Notes: a model not told the origin generated them from the letters alone. Positions 51,701 through 61,905 are shown, counted from the stretch's first letter. The stretch is DNA of 64,000 nucleotides from Jatrophihabitans telluris (GCF_023516435.1 NZ_CP097332.1:2666001-2730000); one strand, 5' to 3'. Made by a program: numbers and translations.

Positions 51701-53350
51701 GGTGCCCGACAGCGACGTCACCAGTTCCTCACGGATCGCGTCCAGTGGCGGGTTGGTCACCTGCGCGAACAGCTCGGAGAAGTAGTCGAACAACAGGCGC
51801 GGACGCTTGGACAGCACGGCCGTCGGGGTGTCGGTCCCCATCGAGCCGAGCGGCTCCCCGCCGCTGCTCGCCATCGGCTTGAGGATGACCCGCAGCTCCT
51901 CCTCGGTGTAGCCGAACAGCTGCTGGCGACGAAGCACGGACTCGTGCGTGTGAACGATGTGTTCCCGCGCCGGCAGGGCGTTGAGCTGGAGCAGCCCGGA
52001 GTGAAGCCATTCGCCGTACGGCTGTTCGGCCGCCAGGGCGGACTTGATCTCATCGTCGTCCCGGATCTCCCCCGCGGCCGTGTCCACCAGGAACATCCGT
52101 CCCGGCTGCAGGCGTCCCTTGGCGATCACCGTGCTGGGGTCGATGTCGATCACGCCGGCCTCGCTGGCCAGGATGACCAGGTCGTTGGACGTGCGCCACC
52201 AGCGGCCTGGACGAAGGCCGTTGCGGTCCAGGACCGCACCGATCATCGTGCCGTCGGTGAACGTGACACAGGCCGGCCCGTCCCAGGGCTCCATCAGGGC
52301 CGAGTGGAAGGCGTAGAAGTCTCGCCGCGACTGGTCCATCGTGGTCGCGTTCTCCCACGCCTCCGGGATCATCATGAGCACGGCGTGAGGCAGGCTGCGT
52401 CCGGCAAGATGCAGCAACTCGAGGACCTCGTCGAAGCTGGCGGAGTCCGAGGCGGCCGGGGTGCAGACCGGGAACAGCCTGTGCAGCGAGTCCTTGCCGG
52501 TGGCGTCGTCCGGACTCGCGAGCAGGGATGAGGCCAGCATCGCCTGGCGGGTGCGCATCCAGTTGCGGTTGCCGCCGACTGTGTTGATCTCGCCGTTGTG
52601 GGCGATGATCCGGAACGGCTGAGCCAGGGGCCAGGACGGGAACGTGTTGGTGGAGAACCGGCTGTGCACCAGGGCGATGGCCGTCGCGAACCGCTGGTCG
52701 GTCAGGTCAGGGTAGAAGGTGGCCAGCTGAGCAGTCGTGAGCATGCCCTTGTAGACGATGGTCCGGCTGGACAGCGACGGGAAGTAGAGCTCGTCCCCAG
52801 AATCGGCAACGACGCGCTCGGCGATCTTGCGCAGGCAGAACGCGCGGCGTTCGAGATCGAGCTGGTCAGTGGCGGGCCGCTGGGGATCGGCGGCGAAGAT
52901 CGGCTGCTCGAAGGCAGGCATCACACTCAGGGCGGTCGGGCCCAGACCGGCGGAGACGGTGGGGACCGTGCGCCAGCCGAGCAGAACCAGGCCCTCGGCG
53001 GCGGCCGTCTCGGTCAGCACCGCCTTGACCCGGTCGCGGGCCTCCGGGTTCACCGGCAGGAACCCGACGCCGGTGATGTAGTGCCCCGGCGGCGGAAGGT
53101 CGATGTCCTCGACGACGGCTCGGAAGAACTCGTCGGGCATGGCAACGGTCAAGCCCGAGCCGTCACCGCTGGACGGCTCGGCCCCGGCCGCGCCGCGGTG
53201 ATCCATGTTGTGCAGAGCGACCAAAGCGTCGGAGACCAGTTCGTGACGCGGGCGTCCCTTCAGGTCGGCCAGGAACGCGACGCCACAGGAATCGGCTTCG
53301 TTGCGGGGGTCGTACAGACCCTGCGCGGCAGGCACTGCGGAGAACGGCAC
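48770..53350 (-). CDS. gltB: Glutamate synthase, large subunit
   Basis: A 1526-residue NADPH-type GOGAT alpha subunit that makes two glutamates from glutamine and 2-oxoglutarate. The amidotransferase domain begins at Cys22 in [12 protein letters not shown]. The FMN domain includes [20 protein letters not shown] and the iron-sulfur Cys motif [20 protein letters not shown]. The C-terminal glutamate-synthase beta-helix domain has [20 protein letters not shown]. Length matches the family. GTG 53350 is the start. The small subunit gltD, which usually follows directly, is not here: the next gene downstream is the antiporter. Confidence 0.97.
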   Translation of the reverse strand: MPFSAVPAAQGLYDPRNEADSCGVAFLADLKGRPRHELVSDALVALHNMDHRGAAGAEPSSGDGSGLTVAMPDEFFRAVVEDIDLPPPGHYITGVGFLPVNPEARDRVKAVLTETAAAEGLVLLGWRTVPTVSAGLGPTALSVMPAFEQPIFAADPQRPATDQLDLERRAFCLRKIAERVVADSGDELYFPSLSSRTIVYKGMLTTAQLATFYPDLTDQRFATAIALVHSRFSTNTFPSWPLAQPFRIIAHNGEINTVGGNRNWMRTRQAMLASSLLASPDDATGKDSLHRLFPVCTPAASDSASFDEVLELLHLAGRSLPHAVLMMIPEAWENATTMDQSRRDFYAFHSALMEPWDGPACVTFTDGTMIGAVLDRNGLRPGRWWRTSNDLVILASEAGVIDIDPSTVIAKGRLQPGRMFLVDTAAGEIRDDDEIKSALAAEQPYGEWLHSGLLQLNALPAREHIVHTHESVLRRQQLFGYTEEELRVILKPMASSGGEPLGSMGTDTPTAVLSKRPRLLFDYFSELFAQVTNPPLDAIREELVTSLSGTIGPEQNLLDPSAASCRQIVLPAPVLDNDDLAKIWHVNADGDLPGFQCALIDGRYRVHGGGPALTAALQRVREECATAIDNGARILILSDRDCDADHAPIPALLLTSAVHHHLVRTGQRTKVGLLVETGEAREVHHVALLVGYGAAAVNPYLAFETIDDMIASGAITGVEAKAARAKYIKGLSKGVLKVMSKMGISTVASYTGAQVFQSFGLSDEVVDEYFTGTAHKLGGIGLEQIATEVSARHAQAFPLTPTARAHRRLEIGGEYTWRREGEIHLFNPETVFKLQHATRQRRYDTFREYTAEIERLNREGATLRGLFELRVGARPAIGIDEVEPVSQIVKRFATGAMSYGSISAEAHETLAIAMNRLGGRSNSGEGGEDERRFTPDANGDLRRSAVKQVASGRFGVTSNYLVNADDLQIKVAQGAKPGEGGQLPGYKVYPWIARTRHSTPGVGLISPPPHHDIYSIEDLAQLIHDLKNANSSARIHVKLVAENGVGTVAAGVSKAHADVVLISGHDGGTGAAPLTSLKHAGMPWELGLAETQQTLLLNGLRDRITVQVDGAMKTGRDVVIAALLGAEEYGFATAPLVVSGCVMMRVCHLDTCPVGVATQNPELRSRFTGKPEFVVTFFEYIAEQVRELLAELGFRSLQEAIGHAEFLDTRKAIEHWKADGLDLTPILTMPEPPPGTALTKRVEQDHGLEAALDNTLIQLCEGALLDGDQVRLELPVRNVNRTVGTMLGSLVTRRYGAAGLPTDTIDITLRGSAGQSLGAFLPPGITIRLFGDANDYVGKGLSGGVIAVRPDESAPLIAEHNVIAGNVIGYGATSGELYLRGIVGERFCVRNSGATAVTEGVGDHALEYMTGGVAVILGRTGRNIGAGMSGGVGFVLDLDRGLVNAELVDVEPVSGELADTLHKVLTRHRDLTGSTVADWLLADFTAALARFSVIMPRDYKRVLEATKQAQAEGRDVDEAVMAAAQR

Positions 53351-53623
53351 GCGTGCTCCCTCTGGTCGTGAGGGCGCGACTCCAGCTGGGAAGCCAGCTC
53401 GGCCCTCGTTGTGCGGGGCCGGAAATCCGGGCCCGTTGTGCTCACCGACCCGGAATCTGGATTCCGGCCGATGCGTTGTCTCACCGTTTGTCGGTCAAGC
53501 GGGACAGCGTCGGCCCGAACATTGTGCTCGGCCAAGATTACCTGCGCCGAACATTCGTGGCGAACTGGTAACGCTGTGACCCGCCTCGCCTCCTGCGCTC
53601 GGCGGTACGGCAGAGTATTTCGC

Positions 53624-54376
53624 GTGAGCGCTCCCGAGTTCTTCGCCGCCATCGCGGCCGGTGACGTCGACGGTGTCCGGGCCATGCTGGACCAGGCACC
53701 GGACCTGCTGGACGAACCCGGTCCGGAGGGTGAATCCCCGGCGCTGAGCGCGCTCTACCACCGTCACGGCCCGCTGGCCGACGAGTTGGCCGCGCGTACC
53801 GGCGAGCTCACGATCTTCGAAGCGGCGGCCTTCGACGACACCGAACGTCTGGCCGAGATCATCGACAAGCATCCCGACAGCCTGGTGGCCTTCAGCGCCG
53901 ATGGGTGGCAGCCGTTGCATCTGGCCGCCTTCTTCGGGCGTGCCGAGGCCGCTCGAGTGCTGCTGGATGCCGACGCGCCCGTCGACGAGGTGTCCCGCAA
54001 CGCGATCGCGGTGCAGCCGTTGCATGCGGCCGTGGCCGGTCGGCACAGCGAGGTCGTCTGGCTCCTGCTGGCCAGCGACGCGCCGGTCGATGAGCCACAG
54101 CAACAGGGTTGGACTCCCCTGCAGGTTGCCGTGCGCAACGGCGACGTCGAGTCGGTACGCGCGTTGCTGGCCGCGGGCGCCGATCCCGACCGGCCGAAAG
54201 AGGATGGCGTGACAGCTCGGCACCTGGCCGCCGCCGAAGCAGAGGCGGGGTCCGGTGTCGGCGCTGCTGGGACTGCTGGGACTGCTGGGACTGCTGGGAC
54301 TGCTGGGAGTTTCGGGGCTGGCGATGGAGCTGACGCGGGAGCGGCAGCGGAAACGATCCGCGCGCTCCTCAGCTGA
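53624..54376 (+). CDS. Ankyrin-repeat protein
   Basis: A 250-residue cytoplasmic protein with about five ankyrin repeats from residue 60 to 195, including DGWQPLHLAAFFGRAEAARV, AVQPLHAAVAGRHSEVVWLL and GWTPLQVAVRNGDVESVRAL followed by LAAGADPD. Ankyrin stacks mediate protein binding. The C-terminal segment contains GTA repeated four to five times, encoded by a perfect 9-base DNA repeat, then a Gly/Ala-rich tail. GTG 53624 is chosen as the family-like start (APEFFAAIAAGDVDGVRAML). The gene converges on the VIT1 gene, overlapping by 8 bases. Partner unknown. Confidence 0.88.
   Translation: MSAPEFFAAIAAGDVDGVRAMLDQAPDLLDEPGPEGESPALSALYHRHGPLADELAARTGELTIFEAAAFDDTERLAEIIDKHPDSLVAFSADGWQPLHLAAFFGRAEAARVLLDADAPVDEVSRNAIAVQPLHAAVAGRHSEVVWLLLASDAPVDEPQQQGWTPLQVAVRNGDVESVRALLAAGADPDRPKEDGVTARHLAAAEAEAGSGVGAAGTAGTAGTAGTAGSFGAGDGADAGAAAETIRALLS
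54264..54308. repeat. Five 9-base repeats in the ankyrin gene
   Basis: Five perfect copies of CTGCTGGGA (54264-54308), coding for repeated Gly-Thr-Ala in the ankyrin protein. Copy-number change would add or remove three residues without a frameshift. Confidence 0.95.
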
Positions 54377-55205
54377 CGTTGGCGCCGACCAGGTGCCCGA
54401 TGCTGTAGGTGACCACGAAGGTCACGACGCCCAGGAGGACCTGCCGTCCGCTGGCATACCACCAGGCCTTGCTGGTGAAGCGCGAGGTGAGGGCTCCCGT
54501 GACGAACAGTCCGGTCAGGGTCAGCAACGCCGCCAACCACAGCAGGTCCGCGCCGAACAGGAACGGCAGCAGCGGCAGGACCGCGCCCACGGAGAAGGAC
54601 AGGAACGAGGAGATCATGGCCTGCCACGGGTTGGGCAGGTCGTGGATGTCGACCCCGAGTTCCTCCTGCGCGTGGATCTCCAGGGCCTGTTCGGGATCGT
54701 GCGATAGTTGCTCAGCCACCAGCTGCGCCAGTTCCGGGTCGACGCCGCGGTTGATGTAGATCTGAGTGAGTTCGGCCAGCTCGGCCTCGGCGTTGTACGT
54801 CAGCTCGTCACGCTCGACGTCCACCTCCGCCTGCATGGACTCGTTCTGGCTGCGGACCGAGATGTATTCGCCGGTGCCCATCGAGAACGCGCCCGCGAAC
54901 AGTCCCGCTACGCCGGCGATCATGACCGACTTTGCCCCACTGCTCGCGGCTGCGACACCGGCGATCAGGCCGAAGTTGGACACGAGCCCGTCGACCATGC
55001 CGAAGACGGCTGGCCGGAGCCAACCGCCTGAGACGTCGCGATGCTCATGCCCGATCTCGTGGTCGTGTCCTAGCGGATGCGCCAGGTCGTGCGGAGCGCG
55101 ATGCGATTCGCGCTGCTCGCCGGTGTTGGACAGCGAGCTGCGGCCGGGCAGCGGCGCGGGATGCGGCTCAGGAGTCGGCGCGCTGATCGGCAGTCCCTTG
55201 GTCAT
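54369..55205 (-). CDS. VIT1/CCC1-family iron or manganese transporter
   Basis: A 278-residue membrane protein of the VIT1/CCC1 family, which moves Fe2+ or Mn2+ across membranes. A His-rich N terminus (GHDHEIGHEHRDVSGGWLRP) precedes helix 1 (VFGMVDGLVSNFGLIAGVAA), then GLFAGAFSMGTGEYISVRSQ, the conserved family segment, a cytoplasmic metal-binding region with many Glu (ELAELTQIYINRGVDPELAQ) and C-terminal helices (FLSFSVGAVLPLLPFLFGAD). ATG 55205 lies 38 bases inside the 3' end of lgt on the same strand. Metal and direction are inferred from the family. Confidence 0.93.
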   Translation of the reverse strand: MTKGLPISAPTPEPHPAPLPGRSSLSNTGEQRESHRAPHDLAHPLGHDHEIGHEHRDVSGGWLRPAVFGMVDGLVSNFGLIAGVAAASSGAKSVMIAGVAGLFAGAFSMGTGEYISVRSQNESMQAEVDVERDELTYNAEAELAELTQIYINRGVDPELAQLVAEQLSHDPEQALEIHAQEELGVDIHDLPNPWQAMISSFLSFSVGAVLPLLPFLFGADLLWLAALLTLTGLFVTGALTSRFTSKAWWYASGRQVLLGVVTFVVTYSIGHLVGANVS

Positions 55206-57015
55206 GCTCTGATTTTAGGTTGCCGCTTGTGGGGCTCGCGGACTCAGGACTGCCTAACCCCGTCGTTCGCCGAGGTCGGGGCCGTCGCCCGGCCTTGGTC
55301 GCAGCAGGGCTCGTGGCAACCCTTTCGTCCTGCTTGCTGGGCTCGGCGGCTCCGCGGGTGGGCTCGGCGGCTCCGCTGGTCGGATCGGCCTCCGCGACAT
55401 CAGTCACATCGGCGACCTCGGGCAGAGTCGGCTCGGACGCCTGCGGCCGGCCTGGCTCCACCTGCGCGGACGGCCGTGCCGTTTTCGGCCGTGCCGTTTT
55501 CGGCCGGGCTGGTTTCGGCTGGGCTGGCTGCGGCTGGGCTGGCTGCGGCTGGGCTGGCTGCGGCTGGGCTGGCTGCGGCTGGGCTGGCTGCGGCTGGGGT
55601 GGCTGCGGCCTAGCCGTTCTTGGCGGGACTGATTTGCGCTGGACCGGTTTTGACTCCGAGGGCGTCGGCGCCGACCGGCTGCCTCGCTGGGTCCGGCTTC
55701 GAGGCTTGGCTGTGGCGACACCGGCGACCTGGGCATCGGCTACGTCGGCTTCGGCTACATCGGCTTCGGCGACGTGGGCATCGGCGACCTGGGTTTCGGC
55801 TACATCGGCTTCGGCGACCTGGGCTTCGGCTACATCGGCATCGGCGACCTGGGCATCGGCTACGTCGGCTCCGGCGACCTTGGCTTCGGCGACCTCAGCG
55901 TCGGCATCGGCGTCGGCGTCCCGCGGATTGACGACCCCGGCGAACCTGGCGACCTCGGCGACCTCGGCGACCTCGGCGACCTCGGCGACTTCGGCGACTT
56001 CGGCGACCTCGGCGACCTCGGCGACGGAACTGTCGCGGGCAGACAGGTCGACCCCGGATACCTCAGCCCCGAGCTCAGCGCCCTCGCTGTCTGAACCGGC
56101 GCTCGACCCGGCGGCGGAGCCGTGGGCGTCGCCCTCCTGGCCATCGAGCTCGGTCACGCTTTCGGGTCCCGCCGCAAGGCTGCGCGGCTTACCGCGTTGG
56201 CGCAGGAAAAGCACCAGGCCGCCCAGGAAGACCAACAGCGCCACCCAGTTGTTCAACCGCAGACCCAGAACATGGTTGGCGTGGTCGGAGCGCATCGCCT
56301 CGATGACGAACCGACCGGCCGTATAGCCCATGAGGTACAGGGCGAGCACCTGTCCTCGGGCCAGGCGGAACCGGCGGTCGGCATAGAGCAGCATCGCGGC
56401 GATCAGCAGGTTCCACAGCAGTTCGTAGAGGAACGTCGGCTGGTAGTAGCCGCAGATCTGAGCCACGGTGTCGTTTGGCGAGCAGGGTTGGGCTTTGCCG
56501 GTGACGACGTCGATGTTGTGAATGGCCAGCTTCCACGGCAGCGAGGTCGGGTCGCCGTAGAGCTCGTTGTTGAACCAGTTGCCCAGCCGTCCTAGGGCTT
56601 GGGCGATGATGATTCCAGGCACGGCCACGTCTGCGAACGCGATGAAGTTGAGCTTGTGGCGGCGGCAACCGATGTACGCGCCGAGCGCGCCGAGGGCCAC
56701 CGCTCCCCAGATGCCGAGCCCGCCGTCCCAGATCTTGAAGGCGTCCAGCGGATGCTGGCCCTTCTTGAAGTAGAGCTCCGGGTCGGTGATCACGTGGTAC
56801 AGGCGGCCACCGATGATGCCGAAGATGATGGCCCAACCGGCTACGTCCCCGACCTGCTGAGGGCCCCCGCCACGCTGCTTCCAGCGCCGGTCGGCCAGCC
56901 AGAGGGCCACGACGATTCCGGCCACGATGCACAGCGCATAGATGTGGATCGGCAGCGGGCCGAGACGGATCACGCTGACGGTGGGACTGGGGATCGTCGC
57001 TTCGATTCGCTGCAC
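55168..57015 (-). CDS. lgt: Prolipoprotein diacylglyceryl transferase, repeat tail
   Basis: A 615-residue Lgt that attaches diacylglycerol to the lipobox Cys of prolipoproteins. The catalytic core fills residues 1-280, with seven helices, the signature ALGRLGNWFNNELYG (Arg and Asn conserved) and YQPTFLYELLWNLLIAAMLL; a normal Lgt ends near here. The remaining 335 residues are low complexity: Glu-Val-Ala triplets (about residues 325-350), alternating ADVADAQVAD blocks, then PAQPQ pentads and Thr/Ala/Pro/Arg sequence. M. tuberculosis Lgt also has a C-terminal extension, but this one is longer. GTG at 57015. The end overlaps the VIT1 start by 38 bases. Confidence 0.93.
   Translation of the reverse strand: MQRIEATIPSPTVSVIRLGPLPIHIYALCIVAGIVVALWLADRRWKQRGGGPQQVGDVAGWAIIFGIIGGRLYHVITDPELYFKKGQHPLDAFKIWDGGLGIWGAVALGALGAYIGCRRHKLNFIAFADVAVPGIIIAQALGRLGNWFNNELYGDPTSLPWKLAIHNIDVVTGKAQPCSPNDTVAQICGYYQPTFLYELLWNLLIAAMLLYADRRFRLARGQVLALYLMGYTAGRFVIEAMRSDHANHVLGLRLNNWVALLVFLGGLVLFLRQRGKPRSLAAGPESVTELDGQEGDAHGSAAGSSAGSDSEGAELGAEVSGVDLSARDSSVAEVAEVAEVAEVAEVAEVAEVAEVARFAGVVNPRDADADADAEVAEAKVAGADVADAQVADADVAEAQVAEADVAETQVADAHVAEADVAEADVADAQVAGVATAKPRSRTQRGSRSAPTPSESKPVQRKSVPPRTARPQPPQPQPAQPQPAQPQPAQPQPAQPQPAQPKPARPKTARPKTARPSAQVEPGRPQASEPTLPEVADVTDVAEADPTSGAAEPTRGAAEPSKQDERVATSPAATKAGRRPRPRRTTGLGSPESASPTSGNLKSEHDQGTADQRADS
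55516..56033. repeat. Low-complexity repeat tracts inside lgt
   Basis: Six near-perfect 15-base units CGGCTGGGCTGGCTG (55516-55605) encode the QPAQP tract on the minus strand, and further short repeats of CGGCGACCT and CGGCTACAT type fill about 55735-56033, encoding Ala/Val/Asp/Glu blocks. All repeats are multiples of three, so length change keeps the frame. Confidence 0.9.
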
Positions 57016-57262
57016 GCGCTAACGGTAGTGCCCAGGTCGGCCGGGCTTCTCCCAGCCGGTGCGGCAGCGTCCTGCGGTCGCGACGCTGCGCTCCCGGACC
57101 GCGAGGCAAGAGATGTCGCCCGCGGGCTCCCGCGGTGCCTGCCCGGTGCCTATCGTCCTCCGGACGTCGGGTGGCGACGGGGTCAATCCGGCGCGGGTTT
57201 GGCTCCGACATTCGAGGTGGTTGCTCGTGCCCGACGGCAGCGAGCGAACTAGGGTCGGGAAC

Positions 57263-58267
57263 GTGACCGATGATCAGCTGACCCAGGCCCTTGTCGTGAC
57301 TCGAACCGGCGGATCGGAGGTGCTCGAGGTCCGGACCCAGCCGGTCACGGCGCCCGCGTCGGGAGAGGTGGTCGTCGACGTCGCGGCGGCCGGCGTGAAC
57401 TTCATGGATGTCTACCAGCGCCAGGGCATCTATCCGGTCGATCCACCGTTCGTGCTGGGCAGTGAGGGGGCCGGTACGGTCGCTGAGCTGGGTGCCCATG
57501 TCCTGGGGGTCGAACGCGGTGACGTGGTCGCCTGGCCGCACGTGCGGGGCACTGCCGCGGGCCGCGTCACGGTTCCGGCCGATTCGGTGGTTCCGGTTCC
57601 GGAGGGTGTGCCGGCAGAACTGGCGGCGGCTCTGATGTTGCAGGGGCTCACAGCTCATTACCTCGTCAACTCCACCTTTCCTGTTCAGTCCGGTCACACC
57701 GTCCTGGTTCACGCCGCTGCCGGCGGAGTCGGGCAGCTGCTGACTCAGCTGGCCAAGGCCAAGGGGGCAACGGTGATCGGGACGGTCGGGTCCGCGGCGA
57801 AGGCCGACAAGGCCCGTTCCGTGGGCGTCGACCACGTCATTGATTACACACAGTTCAGCGGTGCGGACGGAGCAGGTCTGGCCAGGGCGGTCCGCGACCT
57901 GACGGGCGGCCAAGGCGTGGACGTCGTGTACGACGGCGTCGGCAAGGACACCTTTGACGCTTCACTGGCCTCGTTGCGCATTCGCGGCACGCTGGCGTTG
58001 TTCGGCGGCGCGAGCGGGCAGGTGCCGCCGTTCGACATTCAGCGCTTGAACTCTGGTGGGTCGCTGTTTCTCACTCGGCCGACGCTTGGACACCACCTGC
58101 GTACTCGAGACGAGCTGCTCGGGCGCAGCAAGGAACTATTCGACGCGGTGCTCGCCGGGTCGCTCAAGGTCGAGATTGGCGGACGCTACCCACTGGCCGA
58201 TGCCGCGCGAGCCTATGACGACCTGGAGGGCCGTCGGACCATGGGAAAGCTTCTGCTCATTCCCTGA
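57263..58267 (+). CDS. NADPH:quinone oxidoreductase, zinc-independent MDR
   Basis: A 334-residue quinone reductase of the medium-chain dehydrogenase/reductase superfamily. The N-terminal domain has AGVNFMDVYQRQGIYPVDPP and the GSEGAGTVAELG segment; the Rossmann part contains HAAAGGVGQLLTQLAKAKGA and VVYDGVGKDTFDASLASLRI. There are no catalytic zinc Cys residues, as expected for the quinone reductase group. GTG 57263 begins TDDQLTQALVVTRTGG. It is divergent from lgt and its stop lies within the end of convergent HNH gene. Physiological substrate unknown. Confidence 0.92.
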   Translation: MTDDQLTQALVVTRTGGSEVLEVRTQPVTAPASGEVVVDVAAAGVNFMDVYQRQGIYPVDPPFVLGSEGAGTVAELGAHVLGVERGDVVAWPHVRGTAAGRVTVPADSVVPVPEGVPAELAAALMLQGLTAHYLVNSTFPVQSGHTVLVHAAAGGVGQLLTQLAKAKGATVIGTVGSAAKADKARSVGVDHVIDYTQFSGADGAGLARAVRDLTGGQGVDVVYDGVGKDTFDASLASLRIRGTLALFGGASGQVPPFDIQRLNSGGSLFLTRPTLGHHLRTRDELLGRSKELFDAVLAGSLKVEIGGRYPLADAARAYDDLEGRRTMGKLLLIP

Positions 58268-59597
58268 TCGGCGGACGGATTCGCCGGTTGTAGCGCGGTC
58301 GCTGGTCGGGATCGATGAAGACCGGCGGGATCCAGGCGGGTAGACCATCGTGCATCCGGCATGTCCAGCCACGGACGCCGAACTCGCGGTGATGAAAGTG
58401 GCACAGCAGGGTCAGGTTGTTGATGTCCGTGCGACCGCCGTCCTGCCAGGCCCGCACGTGATGCCTTTGAGTCCACGTCGGCGGCGCGTCGCAATCGGGA
58501 AAGGAACACCCACGGTCGCGGGCAATGAGTGCCAGGGTCTGGTCTCGTGAGGCGATGCGACGGGTGCGCGCCAGGTCAAGGACCGCCCCGCGGGAATCGC
58601 GCATCAGTATTGCGATCTCCGCTTCCTCGGCCAAACCCAGCGCAGCATGCGCCCCGAGCGGCTGCCCGCTTGCAGTATCTACGACCGAGCCGTGGCGCCC
58701 ACGCTGTGCGAACTGCTCCGCCGTCATAGTGATGATCACGGTTGCCGGTGCCCCCGACGCGGTTGGGCCTTGGTGGCGAGCCAGGACACCGGCAGCCTCC
58801 TCCAGCGCGTCATGCATTCTCTGGGGGTGACTTCGAGGATCCGCGCCTTGCTCGCCGGCGGGTCGTGGTGCTGAGCGCGCATCGAGAAAAGACCACAGCA
58901 GCTGTCCACACACCGGACTCAGTTGGCCCCTCAGCTGCCAGGACCCATCGGAGGCAGGCAAGAGGGATAGAGACCGACGGCGGTTGAGTAATTCATCCCG
59001 GGGCGCTCGCCCGTCAGGGTCGATCGTGTCCAACAGCCGTTGCCCGGCCAGGCTCAACTCGCGCGGACCCGCTTGGTGCGCGAGCTCGGTCAAGACTTCG
59101 GCCGCCCGATCGAAGCCATCCGTCCCGACCTCCGCCGGAATCTTGTCCAACACCTCGAGCACCACCGTCACCTGTTCGGTCGAGACGGCGCCGTTTCGGT
59201 AGGCGCGCGCCAACACCGGCACCACCGGGGGCAGGGCCGCACCCGACAGCCCGAGGCGTGGACACAACGCTCGTGCGATGGCGACCCGACGCCTTGCCTG
59301 CGCCGGAGAAAAGCGCAATGTTGCGACCAGCAGGTCCGCCGTAGACCGTGCTCCGACCTCCGCGGCCATCCCGCGGGAGTCGACGACGGCGACCAGGGCC
59401 GCCTCGACAGCGTCGAGCCGCCGGCGTAGCCCTTCGACCGCGCGTAGTTCGGCCGCCAGCTCCATCACCGGCAAGCGTGACGCGGCGCCTTCATCGACCC
59501 ACTGAAGGTATTCCGCAATCGCCACGAACAGGGTTGCGGCAGAGGGGCACGTGGCTTCATGCACGCGTTCATCGGATCGGTTATCAATCGCGGTCAT
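58257..59597 (-). CDS. DUF222 / HNH endonuclease-domain protein
   Basis: A 446-residue protein with an N-terminal DUF222 region (about residues 30-340; ARSTADLLVATLRFSPAQAR, ARALCPRLGLSGAALP, AYRNGAVSTEQVTVVLEVLD) and a C-terminal HNH nuclease domain (about 355-415): RDRGCSFPDCDAPPTWTQRH followed by HVRAWQDGGRTDINNLTLLC and HFHHREF. The Cys pairs and HH motif that bind metal are intact. This family occurs in many copies in actinobacterial genomes, usually as mobile or repeated genes (often listed as 13E12 repeat family in mycobacteria). ATG 59597 is the start. It lies between a quinone oxidoreductase and the trp operon. Confidence 0.9.
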   Translation of the reverse strand: MTAIDNRSDERVHEATCPSAATLFVAIAEYLQWVDEGAASRLPVMELAAELRAVEGLRRRLDAVEAALVAVVDSRGMAAEVGARSTADLLVATLRFSPAQARRRVAIARALCPRLGLSGAALPPVVPVLARAYRNGAVSTEQVTVVLEVLDKIPAEVGTDGFDRAAEVLTELAHQAGPRELSLAGQRLLDTIDPDGRAPRDELLNRRRSLSLLPASDGSWQLRGQLSPVCGQLLWSFLDARSAPRPAGEQGADPRSHPQRMHDALEEAAGVLARHQGPTASGAPATVIITMTAEQFAQRGRHGSVVDTASGQPLGAHAALGLAEEAEIAILMRDSRGAVLDLARTRRIASRDQTLALIARDRGCSFPDCDAPPTWTQRHHVRAWQDGGRTDINNLTLLCHFHHREFGVRGWTCRMHDGLPAWIPPVFIDPDQRPRYNRRIRPPIRE

Positions 59598-59857
59598 GGC
59601 AAGCACGCTAAATACGCCCACCGACAACCGAAGCAGGTTATCCACAGACAGGTCGAGAATCGCCTTCATCCACAGCCGGTTCGGTCATCCACAGGCCGCG
59701 CGAGGTGTCGCTGCGGCGTCGCGTCGTCTGCCAGCATCGAGCGATGCCAAACCAGACCGAGCCACCGAGAATCTTCCCAGCCCTCGAATTCTCACCCGCA
59801 CGGATCGCCGCGACAGGTACTCCGCGGCCGTACGCGACCACGCAAGATCAGTCGCCG

Positions 59858-60655
59858 TCAGTGCCGCCGCACACCCTCGGCGAGGGTTTGAGCAAGCACG
59901 CCGGCCGCGATTGCTCCTTTACCGTCGGGGGAATCGAGCAGGCAGCGCACGAACGCGGACCCGACGATGACGCCGTCGGCGAAAGCGGCAACCTCGGCGG
60001 CCTGGTCCGCGTTCGAGACGCCGAGACCAACGGCAACCGGGATCTGAGGGGCGAGCTGGCGGACTCGGGAGACCAAGGTCGTCGCGGTACCGCTCACGGC
60101 CGTCCTGGTACCTGTCACCCCCATCGTCGACGCCGCATAGACAAAGCCACGAGACTGGCGAGCGGTAGAAACGATTCGAGCATCCGTCGACGACGGCGCG
60201 ACCAGGAAGACCCGATCGAGGTTGTGAAGCTCGCTCGAAATCAACCAGTCGCCGGCTTCCTCGGGGATCAGATCGGGCGTGATCGCTCCCGCTCCACCTG
60301 CCTGGGCAAGATCGGCGGCGAATCGCGAAACGCCATATTTTTCAATGGGATTCCAGTAGGACATGACGACGGCGGCTGCGCCGGCTTCAGCCACGGCGGA
60401 CACCGCGGCCAAGACATCGGACATCCCGACGCCCGCACGTACGGCGGGATCGACGGCGGCCTGGATCGTCGGTCCGTCCATTCCGGGGTCCGAATACGGC
60501 ACACCAACCTCGATGACATCGGCACCACCGTCGACCATGGCCCGCATGGCCTGGATGGACGTCTCCACATCCGGGTAGCCGACGGGGAGGTAGCCGATGA
60601 GGGCCGAGCGACCCTCGGCTTTCGCATTGGCCAGCAACGATTCCAGGATGCTCAT
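59858..60655 (-). CDS. trpA: Tryptophan synthase alpha chain
   Basis: A 265-residue subunit that cleaves indole-3-glycerol phosphate to indole and glyceraldehyde 3-phosphate. The catalytic Glu lies in [12 protein letters not shown] and the Asp in the [14 protein letters not shown] region; [20 protein letters not shown] and [11 protein letters not shown] are the phosphate-binding segments. ATG 60655 overlaps the trpB stop by 4 bases, so the two chains are coupled. It is the last gene of the operon. Confidence 0.97.
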   Translation of the reverse strand: MSILESLLANAKAEGRSALIGYLPVGYPDVETSIQAMRAMVDGGADVIEVGVPYSDPGMDGPTIQAAVDPAVRAGVGMSDVLAAVSAVAEAGAAAVVMSYWNPIEKYGVSRFAADLAQAGGAGAITPDLIPEEAGDWLISSELHNLDRVFLVAPSSTDARIVSTARQSRGFVYAASTMGVTGTRTAVSGTATTLVSRVRQLAPQIPVAVGLGVSNADQAAEVAAFADGVIVGSAFVRCLLDSPDGKGAIAAGVLAQTLAEGVRRH

Positions 60656-61905
60656 GCGAGTTCGATCTCTTCCTTGAGGGCGTCCTCGCTGACCAGGCCG
60701 AAATACTTCGACGCGGTCTCTACGTCCTTGTCGCCACGACCTGACAGGTTGACCAGGATGATCGCTTCGGGTCCAAGTTCACGCCCCAGGTCGAGGGCAC
60801 CGGCGAGCGCATGTGAGCTCTCGATGGCCGGGATGATCCCCTCGGTCTTGCAGAGCAAGGAGAAGGCATCCATCGCCTGAGCGTCGGTGATCGGCCGGTA
60901 CTGGGCCCGTCCGATGTCATGCAACCACGAATGCTCTGGGCCGACGCCCGGGTAGTCCAAACCTGCGGAGATTGAATGAGACTCGATGGTCTGGCCGTTG
61001 TCGTCCTGCAACAGGTACGAGCGTGCACCGTGCAGCACACCCGGCGACCCCCCGGTGATGGTCGCCGCATGCCGCCCGCTCTCGACACCCTCTCCGGCCG
61101 CTTCGAGGCCGATGAGGCGCACGGACTCGTCCGGGATGAAGTCGTAGAAAATCCCGATCGCATTGGACCCGCCACCTACGCAGGCCGCAATCGCGTCCGG
61201 CAGGCGACCGGTCCGCTCGAGTACCTGCGCGCGAGCCTCCTGACCGATGACACGGTGGAACTCCCGGACCATCAAGGGAATCGGATGGGGTCCAGCCGCG
61301 GTCCCGAACAGGTAGTGGGTCGTTTCCACGTTGGCGACCCAGTCACGGAAGGCTTCGTTGATCGCGTCCTTGAGCGTCCGCGATCCCGTCGTCACCGGCA
61401 CGACCTCGGCGCCGAGCAGGCGCATTCGCGCCACGTTCAGCGCTTGGCGTCGGGTGTCTTCCTCGCCCATGTAGACGGTGCATTCCAGGCCGAGCAAGGC
61501 CGCCGCGGTTGCCGTGGCCACGCCGTGCTGACCAGCTCCGGTCTCGGCGATCACACGCGTCTTGCCCAGCCGCTGGGTCAGCAACGCCTGGCCCAGAACG
61601 TTGTTGATCTTGTGGGACCCGGTGTGATTGAGGTCCTCCCGCTTGAGCAGAATGCGCGCGCCACCAGCGTGCGCTGAGAACCGGGTGGCCTCGGACAGCG
61701 GTGACGGGCGGCCGCCGTAGTCGCGCAACAGGCGAGTGAGCTCGGCGCCGAAGGCAGGATCAGCCTGGGCGAGCCTGAATTCCGAGGCGATCTCGTCGAG
61801 AGCCGCGACCAGCGCCTCCGGGACGAAGCGGCCGCCGTAGGGGCCGAAGTGTCCCCCGGCGTCGGGGACGGATTGGGCAGTCGAGGGTAGGGCGGAAGTA
61901 CTCAT
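60652..61905 (-). CDS. trpB: Tryptophan synthase beta chain
   Basis: A 417-residue PLP enzyme that condenses indole with serine. The PLP lysine is in [20 protein letters not shown]; the phosphate-binding glycine loop is [37 protein letters not shown] is the conserved N terminus. AAGGAGAA lies 7 bases before ATG 61905, a strong site that would permit independent initiation. It follows trpC by 120 bases, which contain a 23-codon frame. trpA follows with a 4-base overlap. Confidence 0.97.
   Translation of the reverse strand: MSTSALPSTAQSVPDAGGHFGPYGGRFVPEALVAALDEIASEFRLAQADPAFGAELTRLLRDYGGRPSPLSEATRFSAHAGGARILLKREDLNHTGSHKINNVLGQALLTQRLGKTRVIAETGAGQHGVATATAAALLGLECTVYMGEEDTRRQALNVARMRLLGAEVVPVTTGSRTLKDAINEAFRDWVANVETTHYLFGTAAGPHPIPLMVREFHRVIGQEARAQVLERTGRLPDAIAACVGGGSNAIGIFYDFIPDESVRLIGLEAAGEGVESGRHAATITGGSPGVLHGARSYLLQDDNGQTIESHSISAGLDYPGVGPEHSWLHDIGRAQYRPITDAQAMDAFSLLCKTEGIIPAIESSHALAGALDLGRELGPEAIILVNLSGRGDKDVETASKYFGLVSEDALKEEIELA

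Noticed and set aside
49907-52531. 874-codon plus-strand open frame
   Set aside because: Antisense to gltB; its protein is His/Gly/Arg-rich without domains.
55220-56326. Long plus-strand open frame with GIGDLGFGYIGFGDLG-like repeats
   Set aside because: It is antisense to the repetitive tail of lgt; the pentapeptide-like look is the mirror of Ala/Val/Asp repeats, and no start site or neighbour supports it.
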